A DNA stretch of 64,000 bases from Arenicola marina. Lineage: Eukaryota > Annelida > Polychaeta > Arenicolidae. The stretch covers positions 68,020,119 to 68,084,118 of the forward strand of contig OZ025248.1 in NCBI GenBank assembly GCA_964019135.1. The letters are read 5' to 3'. Below the pieces are notes generated by a model. That model worked only from the letters and a program-made list of their open reading frames with translations, was not told the DNA's origin and did not search any database. Shown here one piece after another: positions 34,138 to 44,600 of the stretch. The translations under genes and the position numbers were made by a program. Position 1 is the first letter of the stretch. Each line of letters starts with the position of its first letter.

Positions 34138-37100
34138 TTTCGCTGCCCATAACCCTGCACTGCCCTCCACCTATTCCCTCACCATAACCCTGCACTGCCC
34201 TCCACCTATTCCCTCACCATAACCCTGCGCTGCACTCCACCTATTCCCTCATCATAACCCTGCACTGCCCTCCACCTATTCCCTCATCGTAACCCTGCAC
34301 TGCCCTCCACCTATTCCCTCACCATAACCCTGCTCTGCCCTCCACCTATTCCCTCACCATAACCCTGCACTGCCCTCCACCTATTCCCTCACCGTAACCC
34401 TGCACTGCCCTCCACCTATTCCCTCACCATAACCCTGCACTGCCCTCCACCTATTCCCTCATCATAACTCTGCACGGCCCTCCACCTATTCCCTCACCAT
34501 AACCCTGCACTCCCCTCCACCTTTTCCCTTACCATAACCCTGCACTGCCCTCCACCTATTCCCTCACCATAACCCTGCACTGCCCTCCACCTATTCCCAC
34601 ATCATAACCTTGCACTGCCCTCCACCTATTCCCTCATCATAACCCTGCACTGCCCTCCACCTCTTCCCTTATCATAACCCTGCACTGCCCTCCACCAATT
34701 CCCTCACCATAACCCTGCACTGCCCTCCACCTATTCCCTCATCATAACCCTGCACGGTCCTCCACCTATTCCCTCACCATAACCCTGCACTGCCCTCCAC
34801 CTATTCCCTCATCATAACCCTGCACTGCCCTCCACCTATTCCCTCACCATAACCCTGCACTGCCCTCCACCTATTCCCTCATCATAACCCTGCACTGTCC
34901 TGTACCTATTCCCTCATCATAACCCTGCACTGCCCTCCACCTATTCCCTCACCATAACCCTGCACTGCCCTCCATCTATTCCCTCACCGTAACCCTGCAC
35001 TGCCCTCCACCTATTCCCTCATCATAACCCTGCACTGCCCTCCACCTATTCCCTCACCATAACCCTGCACTGCCCTCCACCTATTCCCTCATCATAACCC
35101 TCCACTGCCCTCCACCTATTCCCTTATCATAACCCTGCACTGCCCTCCACCTATTCCCTTACCATAACCCTGCACTGCCCTCCACCTATTCCCTCATCAT
35201 AACCCTGCTCTGCCCTCCACCTATTCCCTCATCATAACCCTGCACTGCCCTCCACCTATTCCCTTACCATAACCCTGCACTGCCCTCCACCTATTCCCTC
35301 ATCATAACCCTGCTCTGCCCTCCACCTATTCCCTCACCATAACCCTGCACTGCCCTCCACCTATTCCCTCATCATAACCCTGCACTGCCCTCCACCTATT
35401 CCCTTATCATAACCCTGCACTGCCCTGCACGTATTCCCTCACCATAACCCTGCACTGCCCTGTACCTATTCCCTCACCATAACCCTGCACTGCCCTGTAC
35501 CTATTCCCTCACCATAACCCTGCACTGCCCTCCACCTATTCCCTCATCATAACCCTCCACTGCCCTCCACCTATTCCCTTATCATAACCCTGCACTGCCC
35601 TCCACGTATTCCCTCACCATAACCCTGCACTGTCCTGTACCTATTCCCTCACCATAACCCTGCACTGCCCTCCACCTATTCCCTCACCATAACCCTGCAC
35701 TGCCTTCCACCTATTCCCTCACCATAACCCTGCACTGCCCTCCACCTATTCCCTCACCATAACCCTGCACTGCCCTGTACCTATTCCCTCACCATAACCC
35801 TGCACTGCCCTCCACCTATTCCCTCACCATAACCCTGCACTGCCCTCCACCTATTCCCTCACCATAACCCTGCACTGCCCTCCACCTATTCCCTCATCAT
35901 AACCCTGCACTGTCCTGTACCTATTCCCTCATCATAACCCTGCACTGCCCTCCACCTATTCCCTCACCATAACCCTGCACTGCCCTCCATCTATTCCCTC
36001 ACCGTAACCCTGCACTGTCCTGTACCTATTCCCTCACCATAACCCTGCACTGCCCTCCACCTATTCCCTCACCATAACCCTGCACTGCCCTCCACCTATT
36101 CCCTCACCATAACCCTGCACTGCCCTCCACCTATTCCCTCATCATAACCCTGCACTGTCCTGTACCTATTCCCTCATCATAACCCTGCACTGCCCTCCAC
36201 CTATTCCCTCACCATAACCCTGCACTGCCCTCCACCTGTTCCCTCACCATAACCCTGCACTGCCCTCCACCTATTCCCTCACCATAACCCTGCACTGCCC
36301 TCCACCTATTCCCTCATCATAACCCTGCACTGCCCTGTACCTATTCCCTCATCATAACCCTGCACTGCCCTCCACCTATTCCCTCATCATAACCCTCCAC
36401 TGCCCTCCACCTATTCCCTTATCATAACCCTGCACTGCCCTGCACGTATTCCCTCACCATAACCCTGCACTGCTCTGTACCTATTCCCTCACCATAACCC
36501 TGCACTGCCCTCCACCTATTCCCTCACCATAACCCTGCACTGCCCTCCACGTATTCCCTCACCATAACCCTGCACTGCCCTGTACCTATTCCCTCACCAT
36601 AACCCTGCACTGCCCTCCACCTATTCCCTCACCATAACCCTGAACTGCCTTCCGCCTATTCCCTCACCATAACCCTGCACTGCCCTCCACCTATTCCCTC
36701 ACCATAACCCTGCACTGCCCTGTACCTATTCCCTCACCATAACCCTGCACTGCCCTCCACCTATTCCCTCACCATAACCCTGCACTGCCCTCCACCTATT
36801 CCCTCACCATAACCCTGCACTGCCCTCCACCTATTCCCTCACCATAACCCTGCACTGCCCTCCACCTATTCCCTCACCATAACCCTGCACTGCCCTCCAC
36901 CTATTCCCTCACCATAACCCTGCACTGCCCTCCATCTATTCCCTCACCGTAACCCTGCACTGTCCTGTACCTATTCCCTCACCATAACCCTGCACTGCCC
37001 TCCACCTATTCCCTCACCATAACCCTGCACTGCCCTCCACCTATTCCCTCACCATAACCCTGCACTGCCCTCCACCTATTCCCTCATCATAACCCTGCAC

Positions 37101-38300
37101 TGTCCTGTACCTATTCCCTCATCATAACCCTGCACTGCCCTCCACCTATTCCCTCACCATAACCCTGCACTGCCCTCCACCTGTTCCCTCACCATAACCC
37201 TGCACTGCCCTCCACCTATTCCCTCACCATAACCCTGCACTGCCCTCCACCTATTCCCTCATCATAACCCTGCACTGCCCTGTACCTATTCCCTCATCAT
37301 AACCCTGCACTGCCCTCCACCTATTCCCTCATCATAACCCTCCACTGCCCTCCACCTATTCCCTTATCATAACCCTGCACTGCCCTGCACGTATTCCCTC
37401 ACCATAACCCTGCACTGCTCTGTACCTATTCCCTCACCATAACCCTGCACTGCCCTCCACCTATTCCCTCACCATAACCCTGCACTGCCCTCCACGTATT
37501 CCCTCACCATAACCCTGCACTGCCCTGTACCTATTCCCTCACCATAACCCTGCACTGCCCTCCACCTATTCCCTCACCATAACCCTGAACTGCCTTCCGC
37601 CTATTCCCTCACCATAACCCTGCACTGCCCTCCACCTATTCCCTCACCATAACCCTGCACTGCCCTGTACCTATTCCCTCACCATAACCCTGCACTGCCC
37701 TCCACCTATTCCCTCACCATAACCCTGCACTGCCCTCCACCTATTCCCTCACCATAACCCTGCACTGCCCTCCACCTATTCCCTCACCATAACCCTGCAC
37801 TGCCCTCCACCTATTCCCTCACCATAACCCTGCACTGCCCTCCACCTATTCCCTCACCATAACCCTGCACTGCCCTCCACCTATTCCCTCACCATAACCC
37901 TGCACTGCCCTCCACCTATTCCCTCATCATAACCCTGCACTGCCCTCCACCTATTCCCTCACCATGACCCTGCACTGCCCTCCACCTATTCCCTCATCAT
38001 AACCCTGCACTGCCCTGTACCTATTCCCTCACCATAACCCTGCACTGCCCTCCACCTATTCCCTCATCATAACCCTCCACTGCCCTCCACCTATTCCCTT
38101 ATCATAACCCTGCACTGCCCTCCACCTATTCCCTCACCATAACCCTGCACTGCCCTCCACCTAACCCTGCACTGCCCTCCACCTATTCCCTCACCATAAC
38201 CCTGCACTGCCCTCCACCTAACCCTGCACTGCCCTCCACCTATTCCCTCACCATAACCCTGCACTGCCCTCCACCTAACCCTGCACTGCCCTCCACCTAT
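34138..38300 (+). repeat. 35-bp minisatellite, ~119 copies, in intron 5
   Basis: The unit is ccctccacctattccctcac then cataaccctgcactg. Variants with gtac for ccac, atcat for accat and similar changes mark sub-blocks. Two marker variants (tgaactgccttccgcc at 36,641 and 37,586; tccatctattccctcaccgt at 35,986 and 36,931) both recur exactly 945 bp apart, 27 units, showing a recent block duplication. The last 160 bp form longer compound units (38,145-38,300). Confidence 0.97.
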
Positions 38301-38309
38301 TCCTTCTAT

Positions 38310-38396
38310 CTTTCGAATCGCATGGTCCCAGGAGGTTCCTTGTCCCGGTGTTATCCATGTGTGTCCAAAAGTGGCATAATTTATTCCACTGTCCAT
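38310..38396 (+). mobile_element. SINE-B tail fragment
   Basis: ttcgaatcgcatggtcccag, then gaggttccttg, a tgtgtgtccaaaagtggc core and a final tccactgtcc match the B box and tail of the intact copy at 55,846-56,034. The 5' part is cut off by the end of the 35-bp array. Confidence 0.6.
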
Positions 38397-38440
38397 CCTT
38401 TCTACCCCTTCAACCCTTGACCCTGCCCCTCCATAATGAT

Positions 38441-38677
38441 AGGCTCGACAGCTCAGTGGGCTAGAGTGCTCTGGCCACCTGAGAGCCTAACGGCACGTGG
38501 ATCCATGGTTCGAGCCCCGCTGTGACCAATGCCTGTGTGGTCGCACGATAAAGATCCCATGTCCTTCTTCGCAAAGAGTAGGGGTTACCCCCGGAGACAT
38601 GGCTCTACTCTTCCTTCTCCCGTTGACGCGATATGACCACAAGTGGTTAAAGCGTCCTGAATATACAACGAACCATA
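38441..38677 (+). mobile_element. tRNA-derived SINE family A, plus-strand copy
   Basis: The head cagctcagtgggctagagtg serves as an A box, and ggttcgagccc at 38,507-38,517 is a perfect B box. The body has aaagatcccatgtccttctt and gcaaagagtaggggttaccc, as in the copies near 4.1 and 5.2 kb. It ends about 50 bp upstream of the acceptor of exon 6. Confidence 0.85.
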
Positions 38678-38729
38678 AGGATAGGCAACAAGTTAACGGA
38701 CGATCTGACGCATGCAGTGTTTGTTGCAG

Positions 38730-38808
38730 TCTGAGCTTTATGGGTCCATTGGTGACGGCAAGAAGACAACCAAAAGGAAGGGCAACAGGTTGACATTGGA
38801 GGAGAGCA
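38730..38808 (+). CDS. ECT2L: ECT2L-like exon 6 (basic linker)
   Basis: 26 codons plus one base (phase 0 in, 1 out); acceptor gtttgttgcag, donor GTAAGT. It encodes SELYGSIGDGKKTTKRKGNR and LTLEES. It is a lysine-rich linker, probably disordered, and the kind of segment that could serve as a nuclear localisation signal. It is supported mainly by splice sites and phase. Confidence 0.7.
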
Positions 38809-39202
38809 GTAAGTCGTATTGTAAATAACAGACTAGTGACTTCTTGAGCTATTGTCCTATTGGGTTTATTGGTGACTGCTTGACATTAAATAGTACAATG
38901 TATGTTAATCTTAAATATCCTAGAGTAAATCGTGAAACATTAGTCTAGACCCATAATTTTGACAAAAAATGAGATCAACTTGTATTCGTTACGTTATAAA
39001 CAGGCGGTTACAGCAAAGATAGTCTAGGTGATTGTCATTGGGATATTGGTTCAAGACGCGTCTACGCTGGCTACTAACTCCGTAACGTTTGAAGGGTTTC
39101 AGCCGATAAGGAGACTAGATTTAGTGGTAAAGATATAAAGCAGTGACCACCCCCCCCCGTGCCTACATTATAATGCCCCCCCCCCCCCCGCGTCCTATCT
39201 AG
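38809..39202 (+). other. Intron 6
   Basis: 394 bp. Two C runs lie just before the acceptor (39,149-39,157 and 39,176-39,189). Confidence 0.6.
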
Positions 39203-39465
39203 GGGAGGTACTGGAGCTACGGCCGCCGTGGCTCCCCACCGACCATGACCCGAAGGACCTAGAAAGGTCGGCCAAGGCGATATTGGAGGAGTTTAACCCC
39301 AACGACCCCCTGTGCCACACCTCCATGCGGCAACACCACAACCAGTTCGGGATCGTCAAGACCGGACTTGTGAGGACCGGACTGATGAGGCAGTCGGCCC
39401 CGGGCGGTCTGGCGGAGTACGGGCTCCAGCAGAGCGCTAGGCGACAGCAGCACCGGATCCTCGAT
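39203..39465 (+). CDS. ECT2L: ECT2L-like exon 7 (linker)
   Basis: 263 bp, phase 1 in and 0 out; acceptor cgtcctatctag, donor GTAGGT. It begins REVLELRPPWLPTDHD and contains EEFNPNDPLCHTSMRQHHNQ and a Gly/Arg-rich repeat-like part (VKTGLVRTGLMRQ), then LAEYGLQQSARRQQHRILD. I recognise no domain. It is charged and probably flexible. Confidence 0.8.
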
Positions 39466-39777
39466 GTAGGTCACCAAAACCCATCACCAAATTTGGAAAT
39501 TATCTTTTTTTTAAGCAGGTCAGCAGTTGTGTGGCGCTGATGGAGGAGTGGTTTTATCAAACCTTGGCGTTGTCGACTTTAATGGTCTGTGTCTGTAAAT
39601 GCCTAGCTACGAGCTTTTTGCACTGCTGGTGAGATTGGTGTCTGCTCATTGGTTAGTCCTGAGATGGGGACGGCCATGATATCATTTACATAATTACGTC
39701 TGCAAATGTCCTGTGAAAATTCTTGCCTTGTATATGATGTTTATTGACGTATTTTATATGCCCGGTAGGGTTGTTTA
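39466..39777 (+). other. Intron 7, unique part
   Basis: About 310 bp between the donor and the array, without recognisable elements. Confidence 0.5.
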
Positions 39778-40706
39778 CTCTTGTTAACAGTTTCCTTACG
39801 CCCCCCGCTAGGGTTTATGTTTACACTTCTCTTTTCATGCCCCGATATGGTTAATGTTTACACTTGTTTACACTTCCTTTGCCATGCCCCGCTAGGGTTA
39901 ATCTTTACACTTGTTTACACTTCTTTTCATGCCCCGATATGGTTAATGTTTATACTTGTTAACACTTCCCTTACGCTCCCGCTAGGGTTAATGTTTACAA
40001 TTGTTTACACTTCCCTTTACCCAGTTCCTCTAGTGATACTGTTTTCAATTGTTTACACTTCCCTTGCCCGGTCCCGCTGGAGTTACTGTTTACACTTGTT
40101 TACAGTTCTCTTACGCTCCCCGCTAGGATTAATGTTTACACTAGTTAACACTTCTCTTTCTATACTCTGATATGGTTAATGTTTACACGTGTTAACACTT
40201 CCCTTACGGTCCCCGCTAGGGTTAATGTTTACACTTGGTAACACTTCCCATACTCTCCCCGCTAGGGTTAATTTTTCCACTTGTTCGCACTTACCTTACT
40301 CTCCCCACTAGGGTTAATGTTTACACTGGTTAAGTTTCCTTACGCTCCCCGCTAGGGTTAATGTTTACTATTGTTAACACTTCCCTTAGGCTCCCCGCTG
40401 GGGTTAATGTTTACCCTTGTTAGCACTTACTTTATGCTCCCCGCTAGGGTTAATGTTTACACTTGGTAACACTTCCCATACTCTCCCCGCTAGGGTTAAT
40501 TTTTCCACTTGTCAACAGTTGCCTTACGCTCCCCACTAGGGTGTATGTTTACACTTGTTAACACTTCCCTTACGCATCCCACTGGGGGTTAATGTGTACC
40601 CTTGTTAAAGCTGCTTGTCGAGCTTTTCCAGCTTGTCGGGCTTACACTGGTGGTTTGCAGTTGTTTACACAACCCTAGGATTAATGTTTACACTTGTTTA
40701 CACTTC
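39778..40706 (+). repeat. ~46-bp minisatellite abutting the acceptor of exon 8, ~20 copies
   Basis: The unit is ttaatgtttacacttgttaa then cacttcccttacgctccccgctaggg. Each unit holds a pyrimidine tract ending in CTAG, an acceptor-like site. The array runs straight into the real acceptor, where the last unit reads ttaatgtttacacttgttta then cacttcgctcag before GCTGAGG. The real splice site is therefore one more, slightly shortened, member of the series. Confidence 0.92.
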
Positions 40707-40712
40707 GCTCAG

Positions 40713-40864
40713 GCTGAGGACGATCCTGACTTGCGGCCGACTCGCCAGAGGGAGCCACTGTCCCACAGTATAGAGCTGGAGAGCTTTGAGGAGCGCCGTA
40801 TGATAGACCTGGTGCGCCAGCCCTGGGAACCCCCGCCCTCAGCCAAGATGATGTCACCACGACG
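40713..40864 (+). CDS. ECT2L: ECT2L-like exon 8 (acidic linker)
   Basis: 152 bp, phase 0 in and 2 out; acceptor cacttcgctcag, donor GTCAGC. It encodes AEDDPDLRPTRQREPLSHSI, then ELESFEERRMIDLV and a proline-rich end (WEPPPSAKMMSP). No domain is recognised. The open frame seen upstream of the acceptor belongs to the array. Confidence 0.8.
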
Positions 40865-41217
40865 GTCAGCTCACTGCCCCATCTCCTTCCTAATAATGTT
40901 TATATTAACCTGGTCACTCCTGGTCCTTCTCGCAATGTTTTTTGTATTCCCCATGGAATTAATTTCCAAATCTGATTCGCTTTTTTGTTACATCTTGTAG
41001 ATATTTTGTCCTATTAATGCCACATCGTGACTCAGGTCGTGTAGAGAAGTCACGCCATTCATATTTGATTGTCGGGATAGTCATGGGGGACACAGTGAAA
41101 GCTAGAGGAATCTGTTACATATATAGTTGCATACGTATCGCTCTATAATCACTTTTTATATAATACACCTTGATCTAATGAATGCAACGAATGTGTTCTT
41201 CCTTCTGTCTGTCACAG
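40865..41217 (+). other. Intron 8
   Basis: 353 bp, no arrays. The acceptor region ccttctgtctgtcacag is strong. Confidence 0.6.
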
Positions 41218-41350
41218 ACCAAATCTTGCTGGGGGTGGCGACTATCCGTTACCATGGAAGCACAACACGCGCCAGCCAATCAGCAAGAGCTACCCGAACC
41301 AAGCCAACCCTCGAATTATCTTCATATCATCCAGAGTTCCCGCTGCCGAT
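41218..41350 (+). CDS. ECT2L: ECT2L-like exon 9 (start of DUF4347-like domain)
   Basis: 133 bp, phase 2 in and 0 out; donor GTAAGT. It encodes RPNLAGGGDYPLPWKHNT and ends PRIIFISSRVPAAD. The strand-forming IIFI followed by S-S-R-V-P is like the start of the DUF4347 family as I remember it. The function of that family is not known to me; it is an alpha/beta fold found in large secreted bacterial proteins and in some animal proteins. Confidence 0.83.
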
Positions 41351-41689
41351 GTAAGTCACGTGGTCACCCCTCGCGCCACCTGCCGGCGTTTGGAATATTT
41401 CGACAGTGAGATATTGCGACAGATGTGGTTTTTTAAAGCTCCAGTTGTTGCCATAGATGGAGGGGAAGGGGCGCGGCGTGGCCATGAAATCCTTCGGATG
41501 GCACCCGTGTTCACCTGCGGCTTTTACGCTATCATTATGAAATAAATAGTTAGGATATATTAAATGGATGATAGTACAATAGATGACAGTACAACTACGT
41601 GTAAATAAGGTGACAATAGCCATCCTGGCCTGTGTACACTTCTTGTTGTGAAATACTAGCACTGATGCCTAGATTGCCTGAAGTTAATA
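41351..41689 (+). other. Intron 9, unique start
   Basis: About 340 bp of unique sequence between the donor and the long array. Confidence 0.5.
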
Positions 41690-44600
41690 CAGTTTATACT
41701 TAGTGAGAGCTGTGGTGAGCGCTGTATGTTTGAGGCCGGATGGTGAGCGCTGTGTTGAGGCCGGTTGGTGAGCGCTGTGTTTGAGGCCGGTCGGTGAGCG
41801 CTGTGTGTTTGGGGCCGGTTGGTGAGCCTTGTGTTGAGGCCGGTTGGTGAGCACTGTGTGTTGAGGCCGGTTGGTGAGCGCTGTGTGTTGAGGCCGGTTG
41901 GTGAGCGCTGTGTGTTTGAGGCCGGTTGGTGAGCGCTGTGTGTTTGGGGCCGGTTGGTGAGCCTTGTGTTGAGGCCGGTTGGTGAGCACTGTGTGTTGAG
42001 GCCGGTTAGTGAGCGCTGTGTGTTGAGGCCGGTTGGTAAGCCCTGTGTGTTGAGGCCGGTTGGTGAGCGCTGTGTGTTGAGGCCGGTTGGTGAGCCTTGT
42101 GTGTCTGAGACCGGTTGGTGAGCCCTGTGTTGAGGCCGGTTGGTGAGCCCTGTGTTGAGGCCGGTTGGTGAGCGCTGTGTTGAGGCCGGTTGGTGAGCCC
42201 TGTGTGTTGAGGCCGGTTGGTGAGCACTGTGTATTTGAGGCCGGTTGGTGAGCGCTGTGTTGAGGCCGGTTGGTGAGCGCTGTGTTGAGGCCGGTTGGTG
42301 AGCCCTGTGTTGAGGCCGGTTGGCGAGTGTTGTGTCTGAGACCGGTTGGTGAGCGCTGTGTTTGAGGCCGGTTGGTGAGCGCTGTGTTTGAGGCCGGTTG
42401 GTGAACGCTGTGTTTGAGGCCGATTGGTGAGCCCTGTGTGTTGCGGCCGGTCGGTGAGCCCTGTGTTGAGGCCGGTTGGTGAGCGCTGTGTTGAGGCCGG
42501 TTGGTGAGCGCTGTGTTGAGGCCGGTTGGTGAGCGCTGTGTTGAGGCCGGTTGGTGAGCGCTGTGTTGAGGCCGGTTGGTGAGCCTTGTGTGTCTGAGAC
42601 CGGTTGGTGAGCCCTGTGTTGAGGCCGGTTGGTGAGCCCTGTGTTGAGGCCGGTTGGTGAGCCCTGTGTGTTGCGGCCGGTCGGTGAGCCCTGTGTGTTG
42701 AGGCCGGTTGGTGAGCGCTGTGTTGAGGCCGGTCGGTGACCGCTGTGTGTTGAGGCCGGTTGGTGAGCCTTGTGTGTCTGAGACCGGTTGGTGAGCCCTG
42801 TGTTGAGGCCGGTTGGTGAACCCTGTGTTGAGGCCGGTTGGTGAGCGCTGTGTGTTGAGGCTTGTTGGTGAGCCCTGTGTTGAGGCCGGTTGGTGAACCC
42901 TGTGTTGAGGCCGGTTGGTGAGCGCTGTGTTGAGGCCGGTTGGTGAGCGCTGTGTTTGAGGCCGGTTGGTGAGCGCTGTGTTTGAGGCCGGTTGGTGAGC
43001 GCTGTATTTGAGGCCGGTTGGTGAGCGCTGTGTTTGAGGCCGGTTGGTGAGCCCTGTGTGTTGAGGCCGGTTGGTGAGCCCTGTGTGTTGCGGCCGGTCG
43101 GTGACCGCTGTGTGTTGAGGCCGGTTGGTGAGCGCTGTGTTGAGGCCGGTCGGTGACCGCTGTGTGTTGAGGCCGGTTGGTGAGCCTTGTGTGTCTGAGA
43201 CCGGTTGGTGAGCCCTGTGTTGAGGCCGGTTGGTGAACCCTGTGTTGAGGCCGGTTGGTGAGCGCTGTGTGTTGAGGCTTGTTGGTGAGCCCTGTGTTGA
43301 GGCCGGTTGGTGAACCCTGTGTTGAGGCCGGTTGGTGAGCGCTGTGTTGAGGCCGGTTGGTGAGCGCTGTGTTTGAGGCCGGTTGGTGAGCGCTGTGTTT
43401 GAGGCCGGTTGGTGAGCCCTGTGTTTGAGGCCGGTTGGTAAGCGCTGTGTGTTGAGGCCGGTTGGTGAGCCCTGTGTTGAGGCCGGTTGGTGAGCCCTGT
43501 GTGTCTGAGACCGGTTGGTGAGCCCTGTGTTGAGGCCGGTTGGTGAACCCTGTGTTGAGGCCGGTTGGTGAGCGCTGTGTTTGAGGCCGGTTGGTGAGCG
43601 CTGTGTTTGAGGCCGGTTGGTGAGCCCTGTGTTTGAGGCCGGTTGGTAAGCGCTGTGTGTTGAGGCCGGTTGGTGAACCCTGTGTTGAGGCCGGTTGGTG
43701 AGCCCTGTGTTTGAGGCCGGTTGGTGAGCGCTGTGTTTGAGGCCGGTTGGTGAGCCCTGTGTTGAGGCCGGTTGGTGAACCCTGTGTTGAGGCCGGTTGG
43801 TGAGCCCTGTGTTGAGGCCGGTTGGTGAACCCTGTGTTGAGGCCGGTTGGTGAGCCCTGTGTTGAGGCCGGTTGGTGAGCGCTGTGTTGAGGCCGGTTGG
43901 TGAGCGCTGTGTTGAGGCCGGTTGGTGAACCCTGTGTTGAGGCCGGTTGGTGAGCCCTGTGTGTTTGAGGCCGGTTGGTAAGCGCTGTGTGTTGAGGCCG
44001 GTTGGTGAACCCTGTGTTGAGGCCGGTTGGTGAGCCCTGTGTTGAGGCCGGTTGGTGAGCGCTGTGTTGAGGCCGGTTGGTGAGCGCTGTGTTTGAGGCC
44101 GGTTGGTGAGCCCTGTGTTGAGGCCGGTTGGTGAGCGCTGTGTTGAGGCCGGTTGGTGAGCGCTGTGTTGAGGCCGGTTGGTGAACCCTGTGTTGAGGCC
44201 GGTTGGTGAGCGCTGTGTTGAGGCCGGTTGGTGAGCGCTGTGTTTGAGGCCGGTTGGTGAGCGCTGTGTTTGAGGCCGGTTGGTGAGCCCTGTGTTTGAG
44301 GCCGGTTGGTAAGCGCTGTGTGTTGAGGCCGGTTGGTGAACCCTGTGTTGAGGCCGGTTGGTGAGCCCTGTGTTTGAGGCCGGTTGGTGAGCGCTGTGTT
44401 TGAGGCCGGTTGGTGAGCGCTGTGTTTGAGGCCGGTTGGTAAGCGCTGTGTGTTGAGGCCGGTTGGTGAGCCCTGTGTTGAGGCCGGTTGGTGAGCGCTG
44501 TGTTGAGGCCGGTTGGTGAACGCTGTGTGTTGAGGCCGGGTGGTGAGCCCTGTGTGTTGAGGCTTGTTGGTGAGCCCTGTGTGTTGAGGCCGGTTGGTAA

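Noticed and set aside
40602..40712. Upstream extension of exon 8
   Set aside because: The frame is open to the left, but this part is the last unit of the 46-bp array, and the acceptor at 40,711-40,712 gives the phase needed to join exon 7.
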